DNA of 64,000 bases, taken from contig NZ_SGXE01000001.1 in the NCBI RefSeq assembly GCF_004216895.1, forward strand, positions 806,001 through 870,000, given 5' to 3'. The translations under genes were made by a program, and so were the position numbers. The first letter of the stretch is position 1. Each line of letters starts with the position of its first letter. A model generated the notes under the pieces. It saw only the letters and a list, made by a program, of their open reading frames with translations, ran no database searches and was not told the DNA's origin. This stretch comes from Aquimarina brevivitae. GTDB taxonomy: Bacteria > Bacteroidota > Bacteroidia > Flavobacteriales > Flavobacteriaceae. Positions 28,486 through 37,257 of this stretch are shown piece after piece.

Positions 28486-29109
28486 CTACTTTCTTAGATA
28501 AACCTGCACTTCATCACTTTTTTGCAAGGCATAGGACAATGTTTTGTCGTGGAATGATTTTTCTGGACTGTGATTGGCCAGGGATAATACTTTTGGCAAA
28601 GCCATTCCCCAGGAACCTGATCTTTTTGGCTCTCCCGGTAGCACCATCACTACATGACCGTAGGATTGAGAAGTGTCTACAATCAATGCAAGTCCATCAT
28701 CATTGGCGTGTGCAACTGCTTTGTTCAGGTTGTTTTCATCAATTGGTCCCAGGTTTTCCCACTTTGCAGATCGTTCAATAATAGGCCGAATGCTATCGTA
28801 GACCACATATCCTTTCTCTTTATCTACAAATTCTTCAATATTGAAAGATTGCGATACTACTTTAGTAATTGAATTTCTGCATTCATTTCGTGTAGTTGAT
28901 GCCTTTTTGCACGTAATAAAGTTCTTAACTTCAGCCGCTAAATCGGGTTTTGAAAAGGAAGCAATATTTTTTTCTTCACTATCATTTACAGCTTTTTCTG
29001 ATTTTTCTTCTGTCTTATCGATGGCCTTGTCATCTTTTTTCGAATTTTCATTTTTACAAGAAAGAAGCGTAATGACTACGAAAAGGCTTGATGTAATTTT
29101 TTTGATCAT
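28486..29109 (-). CDS. Lipoprotein with possible NlpC/P60-like Cys/His fold
   Basis: I set the start at MIKKITSSLFVVITLLSC, an SPII signal (Cys18), 20 codons inside the longest frame. A charged linker (20-50) is followed by a globular domain. RNECRNSITKVV (C77) and ALIVDTSQSYGHVVMVLPG (H152) have the look of the nucleophile helix and His strand of papain-like peptidoglycan amidases, but the similarity is by eye only and the order needs checking. It lies between the WYL gene and the rtcB operon but has its own terminator. A TTGCGTAA half-site lies 25 bases upstream of the start. Confidence 0.6.
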   Translation of the reverse strand: MIKKITSSLFVVITLLSCKNENSKKDDKAIDKTEEKSEKAVNDSEEKNIASFSKPDLAAEVKNFITCKKASTTRNECRNSITKVVSQSFNIEEFVDKEKGYVVYDSIRPIIERSAKWENLGPIDENNLNKAVAHANDDGLALIVDTSQSYGHVVMVLPGEPKRSGSWGMALPKVLSLANHSPEKSFHDKTLSYALQKSDEVQVYLRK

Positions 29110-29248
29110 TTCTGATATTTTGGGGGTTATTAGTTGCGTAAAGAAACAAATTCGTGCGATAAAACCCAAAAAGTTGCGATTAGACTATAGCTATTGGTTT
29201 GAAATGTGACCTAATATAATGGATTGAGAAAAATGAGGTAGGGTTTTT

Positions 29249-29287
29249 AATTACGCAAATAAATTGCGTAATTGAACATTTCTTTTG
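29249..29287 (+). promoter_or_regulatory. Predicted operator and promoter of the WYL gene
   Basis: AATTACGCAA-N5-TTGCGTAATT (29249-29273) is a perfect 10+10 palindrome. TTTTG (29283-29287, within TTCTTTTG) begins 19 bases after the TTG of the right half, giving a -33/-7 pair like that of the rtcB operon. The start codon is 18 bases further, so the leader is short. Autoregulation by the WYL protein is the simplest reading. Confidence 0.65.
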
Positions 29288-29304
29288 GTATTTACAATTA
29301 AACT

Positions 29305-30324
29305 ATGGCACAAAATAAAAATGCGCTGATTCGGTATAAAACAATTGATAGGTGTTTACAGAATTACAATCGTCATTGGACCCTTGAGGACCTGATAGAA
29401 GCATGTTCTGATGCGTTGTATGACTATGAAGGTAGAGATATTAATGTTAGCAAACGGACTGTTCAATTAGATATACAGATGATGCGCAGTGATAAATTAG
29501 GCTACAATGCACCGATAGAAGTATATGATCGCAAATATTATCGCTATGCAGATCCTGAATATTCCATCACGGATATTCCTTTAACAGAAAACGATATGAA
29601 TGTGCTGTCTGAAACTGTTGAGATGTTGAAACAGTTTAAGGACTTTTCTTTATTTACGGAGTTAGGTGGTATAATACAGCGTTTAGAAGATAAGGTCTAT
29701 AGTGAAAAAACACATCAATCCGCTGTTATTCATTTGGATAAGAATGAAAATTTAAAAGGGTTAGAACACCTGGATACGCTTTATCAAGCCATATTAAAAA
29801 AGATCGTTTTAAAATTAAAGTACCAGTCTTTTACCGCAAGAAATCCTTCAGATTTTGTATTTCATCCGTTTATCTTAAAAGAATTTAATAACCGATGGTT
29901 CTTAGTCGGGAAACCGAACACGAAAAAAAATCAACCTATTATTACTTTGGCGTTAGATAGAATTGTTTCTATCGATTATGATTTGGATATCCCTTATGAC
30001 AATACGGGATTTAATGGGGATGAGTATTATAAAAATACGATTGGAGTAACCGTACTGCCCGAGGATCAGGTGCAGGAAGTACAGCTAAAAATTGACCGTA
30101 GTAATGCCCCCTATGTGGTTACAAAACCTTTTCATCATTCACAGCGTGTGTTAGAAACAAGAGAAGACGGGGCTATTGTAGTTACCCTACAAGTACATAT
30201 CAATTATGAATTGGAACGTCTAATACTAGGTTTTGGGGATGCTATTGAAGTTCAACAACCAGCTGCGTTGCGCAAGCGTATTCGAAAAAAATTATTGAGA
30301 GCTATAGCGAAGTACAACAGATAG
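29305..30324 (+). CDS. WYL-domain transcriptional regulator
   Basis: A 339-residue cytoplasmic protein. An N-terminal winged HTH (about 1-90; NKNALIRYKTIDRCLQN ... VSKRTVQLDIQMMR) is followed by a WYL domain (about 150-240; LKYQSF ... PFILKEFNNRWFLVGKP, where NRWFLVG is the WYL-like core) and a C-terminal WCX-type extension (about 255-335). WYL proteins bind nucleic-acid or nucleotide ligands and regulate phage defence, DNA-damage and RNA-repair genes. The palindrome over its own promoter recurs over the second rtcB operon, so it probably controls RNA repair here. Confidence 0.9.
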   Translation: MAQNKNALIRYKTIDRCLQNYNRHWTLEDLIEACSDALYDYEGRDINVSKRTVQLDIQMMRSDKLGYNAPIEVYDRKYYRYADPEYSITDIPLTENDMNVLSETVEMLKQFKDFSLFTELGGIIQRLEDKVYSEKTHQSAVIHLDKNENLKGLEHLDTLYQAILKKIVLKLKYQSFTARNPSDFVFHPFILKEFNNRWFLVGKPNTKKNQPIITLALDRIVSIDYDLDIPYDNTGFNGDEYYKNTIGVTVLPEDQVQEVQLKIDRSNAPYVVTKPFHHSQRVLETREDGAIVVTLQVHINYELERLILGFGDAIEVQQPAALRKRIRKKLLRAIAKYNR

Positions 30325-30413
30325 ATTTACAGTTATTTAGGTATAAATACGGGTTGCTGTTCTGTAGATATTCAGTTACCTTAGAGAAGAAATCTCTTAA
30401 ACCTAATATTCAC

Positions 30414-31679
30414 ATGGAAACTTCCGCAAAAACAGTTAAAAACTTTACAGATTTAGAACAGGTAACTACATCTTATGACGCCGTAGAAGTGTTGCGACAC
30501 AAACTTCAACAAGACAAACACTTAAGTACATTGCTTAATAAATCCATTGTTCAAGCAAAGATAATTGCTGCCAAGACACTGGATTCAGCGCTGTTTCAAG
30601 CATTGCAATGGCCGATGAATAACGAAGAATATTTAGAATATTTAACCTGGTTCGCCCGATGGACACCCAACCAAAGTGGATCCGAAGCGTGGAAAAGACC
30701 TGGTCATTACGATCAAAACCAGGAAGTATATGATCGGTTATGTCATTTTTATTGGCTAATCGACCAAGAAGTTTCGGATACTGGTAGTAAGCTACAAGTT
30801 GAGGTGCAAAATAGTCCGTGGTTTAGTAAATGGTTAGTGGTCTACGCTAATTTGTGGGGTAGCTTTTTAGATACTCCAGCCTCATTTAATGACAAAATTT
30901 TAGAATCATTTATAAAAAACTCTCCACAATACAATGTTGAAGACTCAATGATTACCGATTCGTATACTGGTAAAAAACGGCCAAATGCTCCAAGTGGTTG
31001 GTTGACCTTTAATCAATTTTTTGCCAGAGAATTAAATCCAGGATTGCGTCCTATCAACGTGCCTAATGATAATACCATAATTACCGCTCCAGCAGACTGT
31101 ACATATAAAGCTACCTATCCTATTGATGCCAATTCTGAGATTAAACAAATTACCATAAAACAAACGCATAGTTACGGTAGTATTGAACAGTTATTGGATA
31201 ATAGCCCATATAAAGATGATTTTGCTAACGGTACTTTTGTACACTACTTCTTAGGTCCCTATGATTATCACAGGTTCCACACTCCGGTAGCCGGAGAAGT
31301 ATTAGAATGTAGAGCGGTACGTGGAAAAACATACCTAAACGTAGACATTACAGATCAACAGTTTGATGCGCCCGATGGAGCAGAAGATGGCTACGAGTTT
31401 TATCAGGCTCGCGGTATTGTAGTCATAGATACCAAGAACTCGCCTTCAGGAGATATTGGTAAAGTAGCAATAATACCTGTAGGTATGTGCCAGGTTTCTT
31501 CTGTGAATATGATAGCGCAACAGCATACTGAATTATTGAAAGGAGATGAATTTGGTTACTTCTTGTTTGGTGGTTCCGATATTATTATGCTATTTCAAGA
31601 GGGTATCAATCTGCAATTAAATAAGAAACCTATACATCACAACTATGGAACAAAAGTGGGTGTCTGCACCACTAAGTAG
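30414..31679 (+). CDS. Phosphatidylserine decarboxylase-family enzyme
   Basis: I set the start at METSAKTVKNF (codon 21 of the longest frame). The 421-residue product has an N-terminal extension (30-190, FFARELNPGLRP just after it) and a C-terminal PSD domain with HYFLGPYDYHRFHTPVAGEV and the self-cleavage region EFGYFLFGGSDIIMLF. Pyruvoyl formation occurs at the Ser of a GS dipeptide, here GGS rather than the bacterial LGST. Soluble members of this long type include aromatic amino acid decarboxylases, so the substrate may not be phosphatidylserine. The neighbouring genes do not help. Confidence 0.82.
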   Translation: METSAKTVKNFTDLEQVTTSYDAVEVLRHKLQQDKHLSTLLNKSIVQAKIIAAKTLDSALFQALQWPMNNEEYLEYLTWFARWTPNQSGSEAWKRPGHYDQNQEVYDRLCHFYWLIDQEVSDTGSKLQVEVQNSPWFSKWLVVYANLWGSFLDTPASFNDKILESFIKNSPQYNVEDSMITDSYTGKKRPNAPSGWLTFNQFFARELNPGLRPINVPNDNTIITAPADCTYKATYPIDANSEIKQITIKQTHSYGSIEQLLDNSPYKDDFANGTFVHYFLGPYDYHRFHTPVAGEVLECRAVRGKTYLNVDITDQQFDAPDGAEDGYEFYQARGIVVIDTKNSPSGDIGKVAIIPVGMCQVSSVNMIAQQHTELLKGDEFGYFLFGGSDIIMLFQEGINLQLNKKPIHHNYGTKVGVCTTK

Positions 31680-31686
31680 GTTATAT

Positions 31687-31712
31687 AAAAGCCAGTCTAG
31701 CACTGGCTTTTT
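31687..31712 (+). terminator. Rho-independent terminator
   Basis: AAAAGCCAG-TCTAGCA-CTGGCTTTTT follows the decarboxylase gene directly. Confidence 0.85.
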
Positions 31713-31851
31713 AAAGTTTTAATAAAAGCTTAAGGATTTGCAATCCTTTTTTTGTTTAATTTTATTTCAAAATTGTTAAACAATATAATTGTTTTGCTAA
31801 CGATAGATGAAGTTGGTATAGGAATTACAATTATTGGAATAAAACCCAGCT

Positions 31852-32553
31852 ATGATAGAAGAAAAAATTTTGCCTCAAAAAAAAATTAATGGTAATCATT
31901 TAGAAAATTTTACGATCAATGAAATAGGAGATGATCATTTATATACTTCACTAGAAACCCCGATGCGGAGCGACGCTTTTAAACTTACTAATGATGAGAA
32001 AAAGGAAAGAATTGCATCCCTATTTGGTGAGATTATGGATGTTTTAGGATTAGATCGTTCAGATGATTCCTTGCAAGGAACACCAGATAGAGTAGCAAAA
32101 ATGTATGTAGAAGAAATTTTCTCTGGTCTTGATCCAGCGAATAAACCCAAAATTGCGTTATTTGATAATAAGTATCAATACAACCAAATGTTGGTGGAGA
32201 AGAATATTACTTTTTACTCCAATTGCGAACATCATTTTGTCCCTATTATTGGAAAGGCTCACGTAGCTTACATTTCTTCAGGAAAAGTAATAGGATTGTC
32301 TAAATTAAATCGAATGGTACAGTATTATGCTAAGCGACCTCAAGTGCAGGAAAGATTGACCAATCAGATTGCCAAAGCATTAGAGGAAATTCTAGAGACA
32401 AAAGATATTGCGGTTATTATTGATGCCAAACATTTATGCGTTGCATCACGTGGAGTAAAAGATGACACTTCTTCGACCGTAACAACGTATTATGGTGGCG
32501 CATTTAATACGCCCGAAAAAATTACGGAATTACAGAATTATATAAAGGAATAA
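31852..32553 (+). CDS. folE: GTP cyclohydrolase I
   Basis: A 233-residue protein. After an N-terminal extension of about 45 residues the FolE domain shows GTPDRVAKMYVEEIFSGL, the zinc-binding FYSNCEHHFVPIIGK (Cys and His ligands), the GLSKLNRMV helix and HLCVASRGVKDDTSSTVT (second Cys ligand). It converts GTP to 7,8-dihydroneopterin triphosphate, first step of folate and queuosine precursors. It is monocistronic or co-transcribed with the small membrane protein 21 bases downstream. Confidence 0.95.
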   Translation: MIEEKILPQKKINGNHLENFTINEIGDDHLYTSLETPMRSDAFKLTNDEKKERIASLFGEIMDVLGLDRSDDSLQGTPDRVAKMYVEEIFSGLDPANKPKIALFDNKYQYNQMLVEKNITFYSNCEHHFVPIIGKAHVAYISSGKVIGLSKLNRMVQYYAKRPQVQERLTNQIAKALEEILETKDIAVIIDAKHLCVASRGVKDDTSSTVTTYYGGAFNTPEKITELQNYIKE

Positions 32554-32574
32554 TAGGCTGTAAAGTGATTTGAT

Positions 32575-33018
32575 ATGGCCACACTTCTTTTCTTAAGAGT
32601 GCTTGTTGATTTTGGCTTAGTGGTATTAGCTTGGTTGGTTCAATTGGTTATTTATCCCTCATTTAGGTATTATGCCGTTGCTGATTTATTACAATGGCAT
32701 AGTAAATATATGACACGTATATCCATTGTTGTCATACCGCTTATGACATTGCAATTGGTATTCGCTATATACTTTTTAATCCAATTGTATAACGTGCTAA
32801 ACCTTATCAACTTAGTGCTAATTTTCCTTATTTGGTTGAGTACATTTTTACAGGCAGTACCGCTACATAAAAATATAAGTTTAAAAATTATGCCCCATGC
32901 TTCCGCTATAAAACTGGTAAAAATCAATTGGATAAGAACGATATTGTGGACAGTGCTGTGTATTGTTAATAGCTTGACTTACATGGGGTATACCAGCTTT
33001 TTTGTTAATAACTGCTAA
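32575..33018 (+). CDS. Small four-helix membrane protein, unknown function
   Basis: A 147-residue protein with about four TM helices (approximately 3-25, 48-70, 77-97, 120-142). Short loops carry conserved-looking polar motifs (YPSFRYY, WHSKYMTRIS) similar to small flavobacterial membrane proteins I cannot name. It lies 21 bases after folE. No enzymatic motif is seen. Confidence 0.6.
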   Translation: MATLLFLRVLVDFGLVVLAWLVQLVIYPSFRYYAVADLLQWHSKYMTRISIVVIPLMTLQLVFAIYFLIQLYNVLNLINLVLIFLIWLSTFLQAVPLHKNISLKIMPHASAIKLVKINWIRTILWTVLCIVNSLTYMGYTSFFVNNC

Positions 33019-33145
33019 TAATTATTTTTTCATTTTATCCAGATCAGTAGTACATTTAATTTATGATATGCTAACGATTGGTACGTTTTTTGGGGAAAGA
33101 AGTTACAATCGTATTAAACAGGGAAAAAACTAAATACTGAATGTT

Positions 33146-33301
33146 ATGCAGTACAAAGTGATTGACGCCAAAAGCCAATACTTTGGCAAAATTTTAGACT
33201 TTGCTTCTATTTCAGAATTAACAGATTTAGGCGGAGTGCTATTAAAAATTGAAAAAGATAAAGTTTCACTCTTTAAATTTAATGAGGTAGAATTGGTGTA
33301 A
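33146..33301 (+). CDS. Small 51-residue protein
   Basis: ATG at 33146 opens a frame encoding MQYKVIDAKSQYFGK and ending FNEVELV, 51 residues with a compact beta-rich pattern (alternating hydrophobics, KIEKDKVSLFKF). No SD sequence, but neither do its neighbours have one. It ends in a terminator shared with the convergent ribE gene. Codon use matches its neighbours and the stop lies exactly at the hairpin, supporting a real gene. The function is unknown. Confidence 0.55.
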   Translation: MQYKVIDAKSQYFGKILDFASISELTDLGGVLLKIEKDKVSLFKFNEVELV

Positions 33302-33313
33302 AGCCAATTCTAC
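33287..33313. terminator. Hairpin between convergent genes
   Basis: GTAGAATTGG-TGTAAAG-CCAATTCTAC is a perfect 10-bp inverted repeat overlapping the stop of the 51-residue gene and abutting the end of ribE, so it can end both transcripts. Confidence 0.75.
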
Positions 33314-33314
33314 T

Positions 33315-33902
33315 TTACTTTAGTGCTGTTAACCTGGTCACGTACTTACCGATCACATCAAATTCTAAATTCACTTCCGTACCTACTTTAAAGGTATGAA
33401 AGTTAGTATGCTTGTATGTATAGGGTATAATCGCTACACTAAATCCATCTTTTTTAGAATTAACAACAGTTAAGCTAACGCCGTTGACTGTTATAGAACC
33501 TTTTTCGATAGTGATATTATGTAAACCTGGATCATAAGCAAAACTAAAGTACCAACTACCATCCACTTCTTCGATTTTGGTACAGGTTGCAGTTTGGTCC
33601 ACATGACCCTGAACGATGTGTCCATCTAAACGGTCATCGAGTTTCATTCCACGCTCCAGATTGACCAGATCACCTTGCTTTAATTGTTTGAGATTGGTCT
33701 TTTCTAGGGTCTCTTTTATGGCAGTTACTGTATATTGATTACCATCAATGGCCACAACTGTAAGACAAACACCATTGTGCGAAACACTTTGGTCGATTTT
33801 TAACTCATCAGTAAATTGTGCTTCGACGGTAATGTCAAGGTTTTCTTGCAATGAGATAAGTGAAATTATTTTTCCTTGTTCTTCTATGATACCGGTAAAC
33901 AT
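33315..33902 (-). CDS. ribE: Riboflavin synthase alpha subunit
   Basis: A 195-residue protein of two lumazine-binding repeats: MFTGIIEEQGKI ... SVSHNGVCLTVVAI and HIVQGHVDQTATC ... SITVNGVSLTVV. The MFTGIIE start and the duplicated NGVSLTV motif are diagnostic. It dismutates two 6,7-dimethyl-8-ribityllumazine molecules to riboflavin. No FMN riboswitch is visible upstream. Confidence 0.95.
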   Translation of the reverse strand: MFTGIIEEQGKIISLISLQENLDITVEAQFTDELKIDQSVSHNGVCLTVVAIDGNQYTVTAIKETLEKTNLKQLKQGDLVNLERGMKLDDRLDGHIVQGHVDQTATCTKIEEVDGSWYFSFAYDPGLHNITIEKGSITVNGVSLTVVNSKKDGFSVAIIPYTYKHTNFHTFKVGTEVNLEFDVIGKYVTRLTALK

Positions 33903-33988
33903 AAATGCAAATTATTTAATTAAATTTGTGATCTTAACGTCTAAGGTTTATACTGGGCATCAAAAATACTGATTAAGTAGCACAAATA

Positions 33989-35053
33989 ATGAAGAAGGAA
34001 GAAAAATTAAGATTAGGGATTTCCATAGGGGACTTAAATGGAATAGGCAGTGAGGTTGTATTAAAAACCTTTGAGGACAGTCGCATGACAGAGTTTTGCA
34101 CCCCGGTGATATTTGCGTCGGTAAAAATTCTATCTTTTCTAAAAAGACATTATAAGCTAAGCATTAACTTTCACGGTATAGATAAAACTTCTCAGATCCT
34201 GGATGGCAAAGTTAATGTCCTCAATGTTTGGAAAGAACCTGTAGATATTAATTTTGGCAATGAAGACCCCAAGATTGGAGGATATGCTATTAAATCGTTT
34301 AAAGCCGCGACTGAAGCTTTAAAGAATGATGAAATTGATGTGTTGGTAACTGCTCCTATTAATAAAAACAGTATCCAAGCAGATGATTTTAAGTTTCCGG
34401 GTCATACCGATTACTTAGATCAGCAGCTACAGGGCAATAGCCTTATGTTTATGGTCACTGATGAGCTCAAGGTTGGCTTACTCACAGACCACGTAGCTTT
34501 GAAAGATATTGCAAACACCATAACACCTCAATTAATTAAACAAAAGATAGAAACGATTAGTTTAACTTTAAAACAGGATTTTAGAGTTTCAAGACCCAAA
34601 ATCGCAGTGTTGGGGATTAATCCCCACAGTGGAGATAACGGAGTGATTGGCAAAGAGGATGAAGAAGTTTTAAAACCAACTATTAAAGAACTTAACGAAA
34701 GCGGCATACTTGTTTATGGTCCTTATGCAGCCGATAGTTTTTTTGGTTCTGATACTTACAAAAGTTTTGATGCTGTTGTGGCTTCCTACCACGATCAAGG
34801 ATTGATACCGTTTAAGACGCTTTCTTTTGGTAAAGGCGTAAATTTTACCGCGGGGTTGGATAAAATCAGAACATCGCCAGATCACGGTACAGCTTTTGAA
34901 ATTGCAGGTCAGAATAAAGCAGATTACAGTTCTTTTGAAGAAGCTGTTTTCACCGCTTTAGAGATTTATAAAAACAGGAGTGAATATAAAAAATTGACGA
35001 AAAATCCTTTAAAGAAACAACCCAGAAGAATACAGAAGCGAGAAGAATCTTAA
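33989..35053 (+). CDS. pdxA: 4-hydroxythreonine-4-phosphate dehydrogenase
   Basis: A 354-residue protein. GISIGDLNGIGSEV, APINKNSIQ, FPGHTDYL, LLTDHVALKDI, INPHSGDNGVIGKED and SYHDQGLIPFK ... DHGTAFEIAG are the PdxA motifs, including the metal-binding histidines. It oxidises 4-phosphohydroxy-L-threonine in the DXP-dependent route to pyridoxal phosphate. It is divergent from ribE and followed by a structured repeat. Confidence 0.95.
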   Translation: MKKEEKLRLGISIGDLNGIGSEVVLKTFEDSRMTEFCTPVIFASVKILSFLKRHYKLSINFHGIDKTSQILDGKVNVLNVWKEPVDINFGNEDPKIGGYAIKSFKAATEALKNDEIDVLVTAPINKNSIQADDFKFPGHTDYLDQQLQGNSLMFMVTDELKVGLLTDHVALKDIANTITPQLIKQKIETISLTLKQDFRVSRPKIAVLGINPHSGDNGVIGKEDEEVLKPTIKELNESGILVYGPYAADSFFGSDTYKSFDAVVASYHDQGLIPFKTLSFGKGVNFTAGLDKIRTSPDHGTAFEIAGQNKADYSSFEEAVFTALEIYKNRSEYKKLTKNPLKKQPRRIQKREES

Positions 35054-35068
35054 TAAATAACCTTATTT

Positions 35069-35154
35069 GGGCGTATCCCTTTAGTGATACTAAAGGGTCA
35101 GGCTTTTTGCTATATCCCTGATAAATCAGGGGATGCCGCTTCAATCCTTTACGC
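35069..35154. repeat. Structured dispersed element, copy 2
   Basis: Outer stem GCGTA / TACGC, hairpin CCCTTTAGT-GAT-ACTAAAGGG and hairpin CCCTGAT-AA-ATCAGGG, joined by TCAGGCTTTTTGCTATATC. The joining segment matches copy 1 at 23976-24082 while the stems differ but still pair. It may also act as terminator-like structure after pdxA. Confidence 0.65.
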
Positions 35155-35254
35155 AGATTCGGTGAAATGGCTTTAAAAAGCAGTAATAAATTCATCCTCA
35201 CTAACTTTCTGGTATAATTTTAATTACAAATAGGCATTAGTAACTATTTTTTGT

Positions 35255-35262
35255 TATCTTTG
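35255..35262 (+). promoter_or_regulatory. -7 element of the yceD-rpmF promoter
   Basis: TATCTTTG matches TAnnTTTG perfectly and is followed by CA, a typical flavobacterial start region, about 47 bases before the yceD start codon. The -33 side is only loosely matched. Confidence 0.6.
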
Positions 35263-35308
35263 CACCCGCCTTTTACCAAATCGGTGGGCAACTGGAAGCA
35301 TAGAAGAA

Positions 35309-35848
35309 ATGAAACAACTAAAAGAGTACACCATACCCTTTGTTGGACTGAAGCAAGGAATACACCAGTTTGAGTATACGATTGATAATTCGTTCTTTGA
35401 ACATTTTGAGTATGATGAATTTAACGCCGCTGACGTATCCTTGGTGATTGAATTCAACAAAAAAGCAACGATGTTGGAGCTTTTGTTTAAAGCAAGTGGT
35501 ACAGTAAATGTCAATTGCGATAAAACAAATGAACCCTACGATCAAAGCATTGAAAGTGAATTGTTTTTAGTGATTAAATTTGGAGACGAGTTTAATGATG
35601 AAAACGAAGATCTGCTGATTCTGCCTCACGGAGAATTTGAAGTAAATGTAGCGCAATACGTTTATGAGTTAATTGTTTTGGCCGTTCCATCAAAGCGAAT
35701 CCATCCAGGAGTCAAAGACGGAACATTGCAATCAGATATACTCAAAAAATTAGAAGAACTCAGTCCAAAGGAAAAGAAAAATGATGACCAGAATGAGGAA
35801 ACAGATCCTCGCTGGGATAAATTAAAAAATTTATTAAACGATAAATAA
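35309..35848 (+). CDS. yceD: YceD family protein (DUF177)
   Basis: A 179-residue acidic protein. The central block LELLFKASGTVNVNCDKTNEPYDQSIESELFLVIKF resembles YceD, with its Cys position, and the tail DPRWDKLKNLL is typical. YceD is encoded next to rpmF in most bacteria and is implicated in 23S rRNA and ribosome maturation (in plants DUF177 acts in 23S processing). rpmF starts 10 bases downstream. Confidence 0.9.
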   Translation: MKQLKEYTIPFVGLKQGIHQFEYTIDNSFFEHFEYDEFNAADVSLVIEFNKKATMLELLFKASGTVNVNCDKTNEPYDQSIESELFLVIKFGDEFNDENEDLLILPHGEFEVNVAQYVYELIVLAVPSKRIHPGVKDGTLQSDILKKLEELSPKEKKNDDQNEETDPRWDKLKNLLNDK

Positions 35849-35858
35849 TAGCTAAGCA

Positions 35859-36056
35859 ATGGCACATCCTAAAAGAAAAATCTCAAAAACGAGAAGAGAT
35901 AAAAGAAGAACACATTACAAGGCGTCTGTACCTCAAATAGCTACAGATCCAACAACAGGAGAGGCTCATTTATACCATAGAGCACACTGGCACGAAGGTA
36001 AATTATACTATCGTGGACAGATTGTAATTGATAATACTGAGGAAGAAGTAGCCTAA
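35859..36056 (+). CDS. rpmF: 50S ribosomal protein L32
   Basis: A 65-residue basic protein, [22 protein letters not shown], diagnostic of bL32. The zinc-ribbon cysteines seen in many bacteria are absent ([15 protein letters not shown]), as in other Bacteroidota. It follows yceD and ends before a clear terminator. Confidence 0.97.
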   Translation: MAHPKRKISKTRRDKRRTHYKASVPQIATDPTTGEAHLYHRAHWHEGKLYYRGQIVIDNTEEEVA

Positions 36057-36081
36057 GTATTCTGTTAAAATTTAAGAAGAG

Positions 36082-36107
36082 CTCTCACAGTTTGTGAGAG
36101 TTTTTTT
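36082..36107 (+). terminator. Rho-independent terminator after rpmF
   Basis: CTCTCACA-GTT-TGTGAGAG is a perfect stem followed by seven T. Confidence 0.9.
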
Positions 36108-36226
36108 GTTTTTAGTTGAATATGTGTCAAAATCCGATTATTTTGCGCCATATTTGTATATAATTTAGTAATTTCAACGAATTTTCAAGCAATTTTTTGC
36201 TCCATTCGTGGAACTAAAACAACAAT

Positions 36227-37225
36227 ATGAGTAAAATCACAGCAGCTATAACCGCTGTAGGCGCTTATGTGCCAGACTACGTATTAACCAATAAGATTCT
36301 TGAAACAATGGTTGATACAAACGACGAGTGGATTACGACTCGCACAGGTATCAAGGAAAGAAGAATTCTTAAGGAAGAGGGCAAAGGGGCATCTTTTTTA
36401 GGTATCAAAGCCGCCGAAGACTTGATTAAAAAAGCGAACTTGGATCCTAAGGATATTGATATGGTGATTTTTGCGACAGCAACACCTGATATGCCTGTAG
36501 CTGCTTCGGCTGCCTATGCTGCTACTGAGATAGGAGCGGTTAATGCATTTTCATATGATTTACAAGCAGCTTGCTCTAGCTTTCTTTATGGAATGTCTAC
36601 AGCAGCGCGATATATAGAATCTGGTAGGTATAAAAAAGTACTACTAATAGGAGCAGATAAAATGTCTTCTATAATTGATTATACGGATCGTGCAACCTGT
36701 ATCATTTTTGGAGATGGAGGCGGAGCCGTATTATTTGAACCTAACGAAGACGGTTTAGGCTTACAGGATGAATATTTGCGAACTGATGCCGTTGGGCGAG
36801 AGTTCCTTAAAATTGAAGCTGGAGGGTCTATATTACCAGCGTCCCATGAAACCGTAGATAAAAAGCAACATTTTGTGCAACAAGATGGGAAATCCGTATT
36901 TAAATACGCGGTTTCTAATATGGCAGAAGCAAGTGCCAAGATAATGGAGCGTAATGATCTTACCTCTGATGATGTGGATTGGTTAGTAGCGCATCAAGCA
37001 AACAAAAGAATTATTGACGCTACTGCCAATAGGATGGGATTAAAGGACGACGATAAAGTTTTAATCAATATCCATAGATATGGTAATACAACTTCAGCAA
37101 CCTTACCATTATTACTTAGTGATTACGAAAAACAACTTAAAAAAGGAGATAATATCATCTTTGCCTCTTTTGGAGGAGGTTTTACCTGGGGTGCCATTTA
37201 TTTAAAATGGGCCTATAATTCTTAG
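36227..37225 (+). CDS. fabH: Beta-ketoacyl-ACP synthase III (KAS III)
   Basis: A 332-residue protein with the catalytic Cys in [11 protein letters not shown] (C116), His in [10 protein letters not shown] and Asn in RYGNTTSA. It condenses acetyl-CoA (or branched acyl-CoA in this phylum) with malonyl-ACP to start fatty-acid synthesis. It lies in the conserved order rpmF-fabH-accB-accC, with accB 32 bases downstream, and probably has its own promoter after the rpmF terminator. Confidence 0.96.
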   Translation: MSKITAAITAVGAYVPDYVLTNKILETMVDTNDEWITTRTGIKERRILKEEGKGASFLGIKAAEDLIKKANLDPKDIDMVIFATATPDMPVAASAAYAATEIGAVNAFSYDLQAACSSFLYGMSTAARYIESGRYKKVLLIGADKMSSIIDYTDRATCIIFGDGGGAVLFEPNEDGLGLQDEYLRTDAVGREFLKIEAGGSILPASHETVDKKQHFVQQDGKSVFKYAVSNMAEASAKIMERNDLTSDDVDWLVAHQANKRIIDATANRMGLKDDDKVLINIHRYGNTTSATLPLLLSDYEKQLKKGDNIIFASFGGGFTWGAIYLKWAYNS

Positions 37226-37257
37226 AAACAACTAAACACACACAATACCGCAATATT

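Noticed and set aside
33069..33134. A 21-codon frame (MLTIGTFFGERS...)
   Set aside because: Too short, no leader-type or folded-protein character, and no start signal beyond an ATG.
33903..33988. FMN riboswitch before ribE
   Set aside because: The gap is under 90 bases and shows none of the conserved RFN-element sequence.
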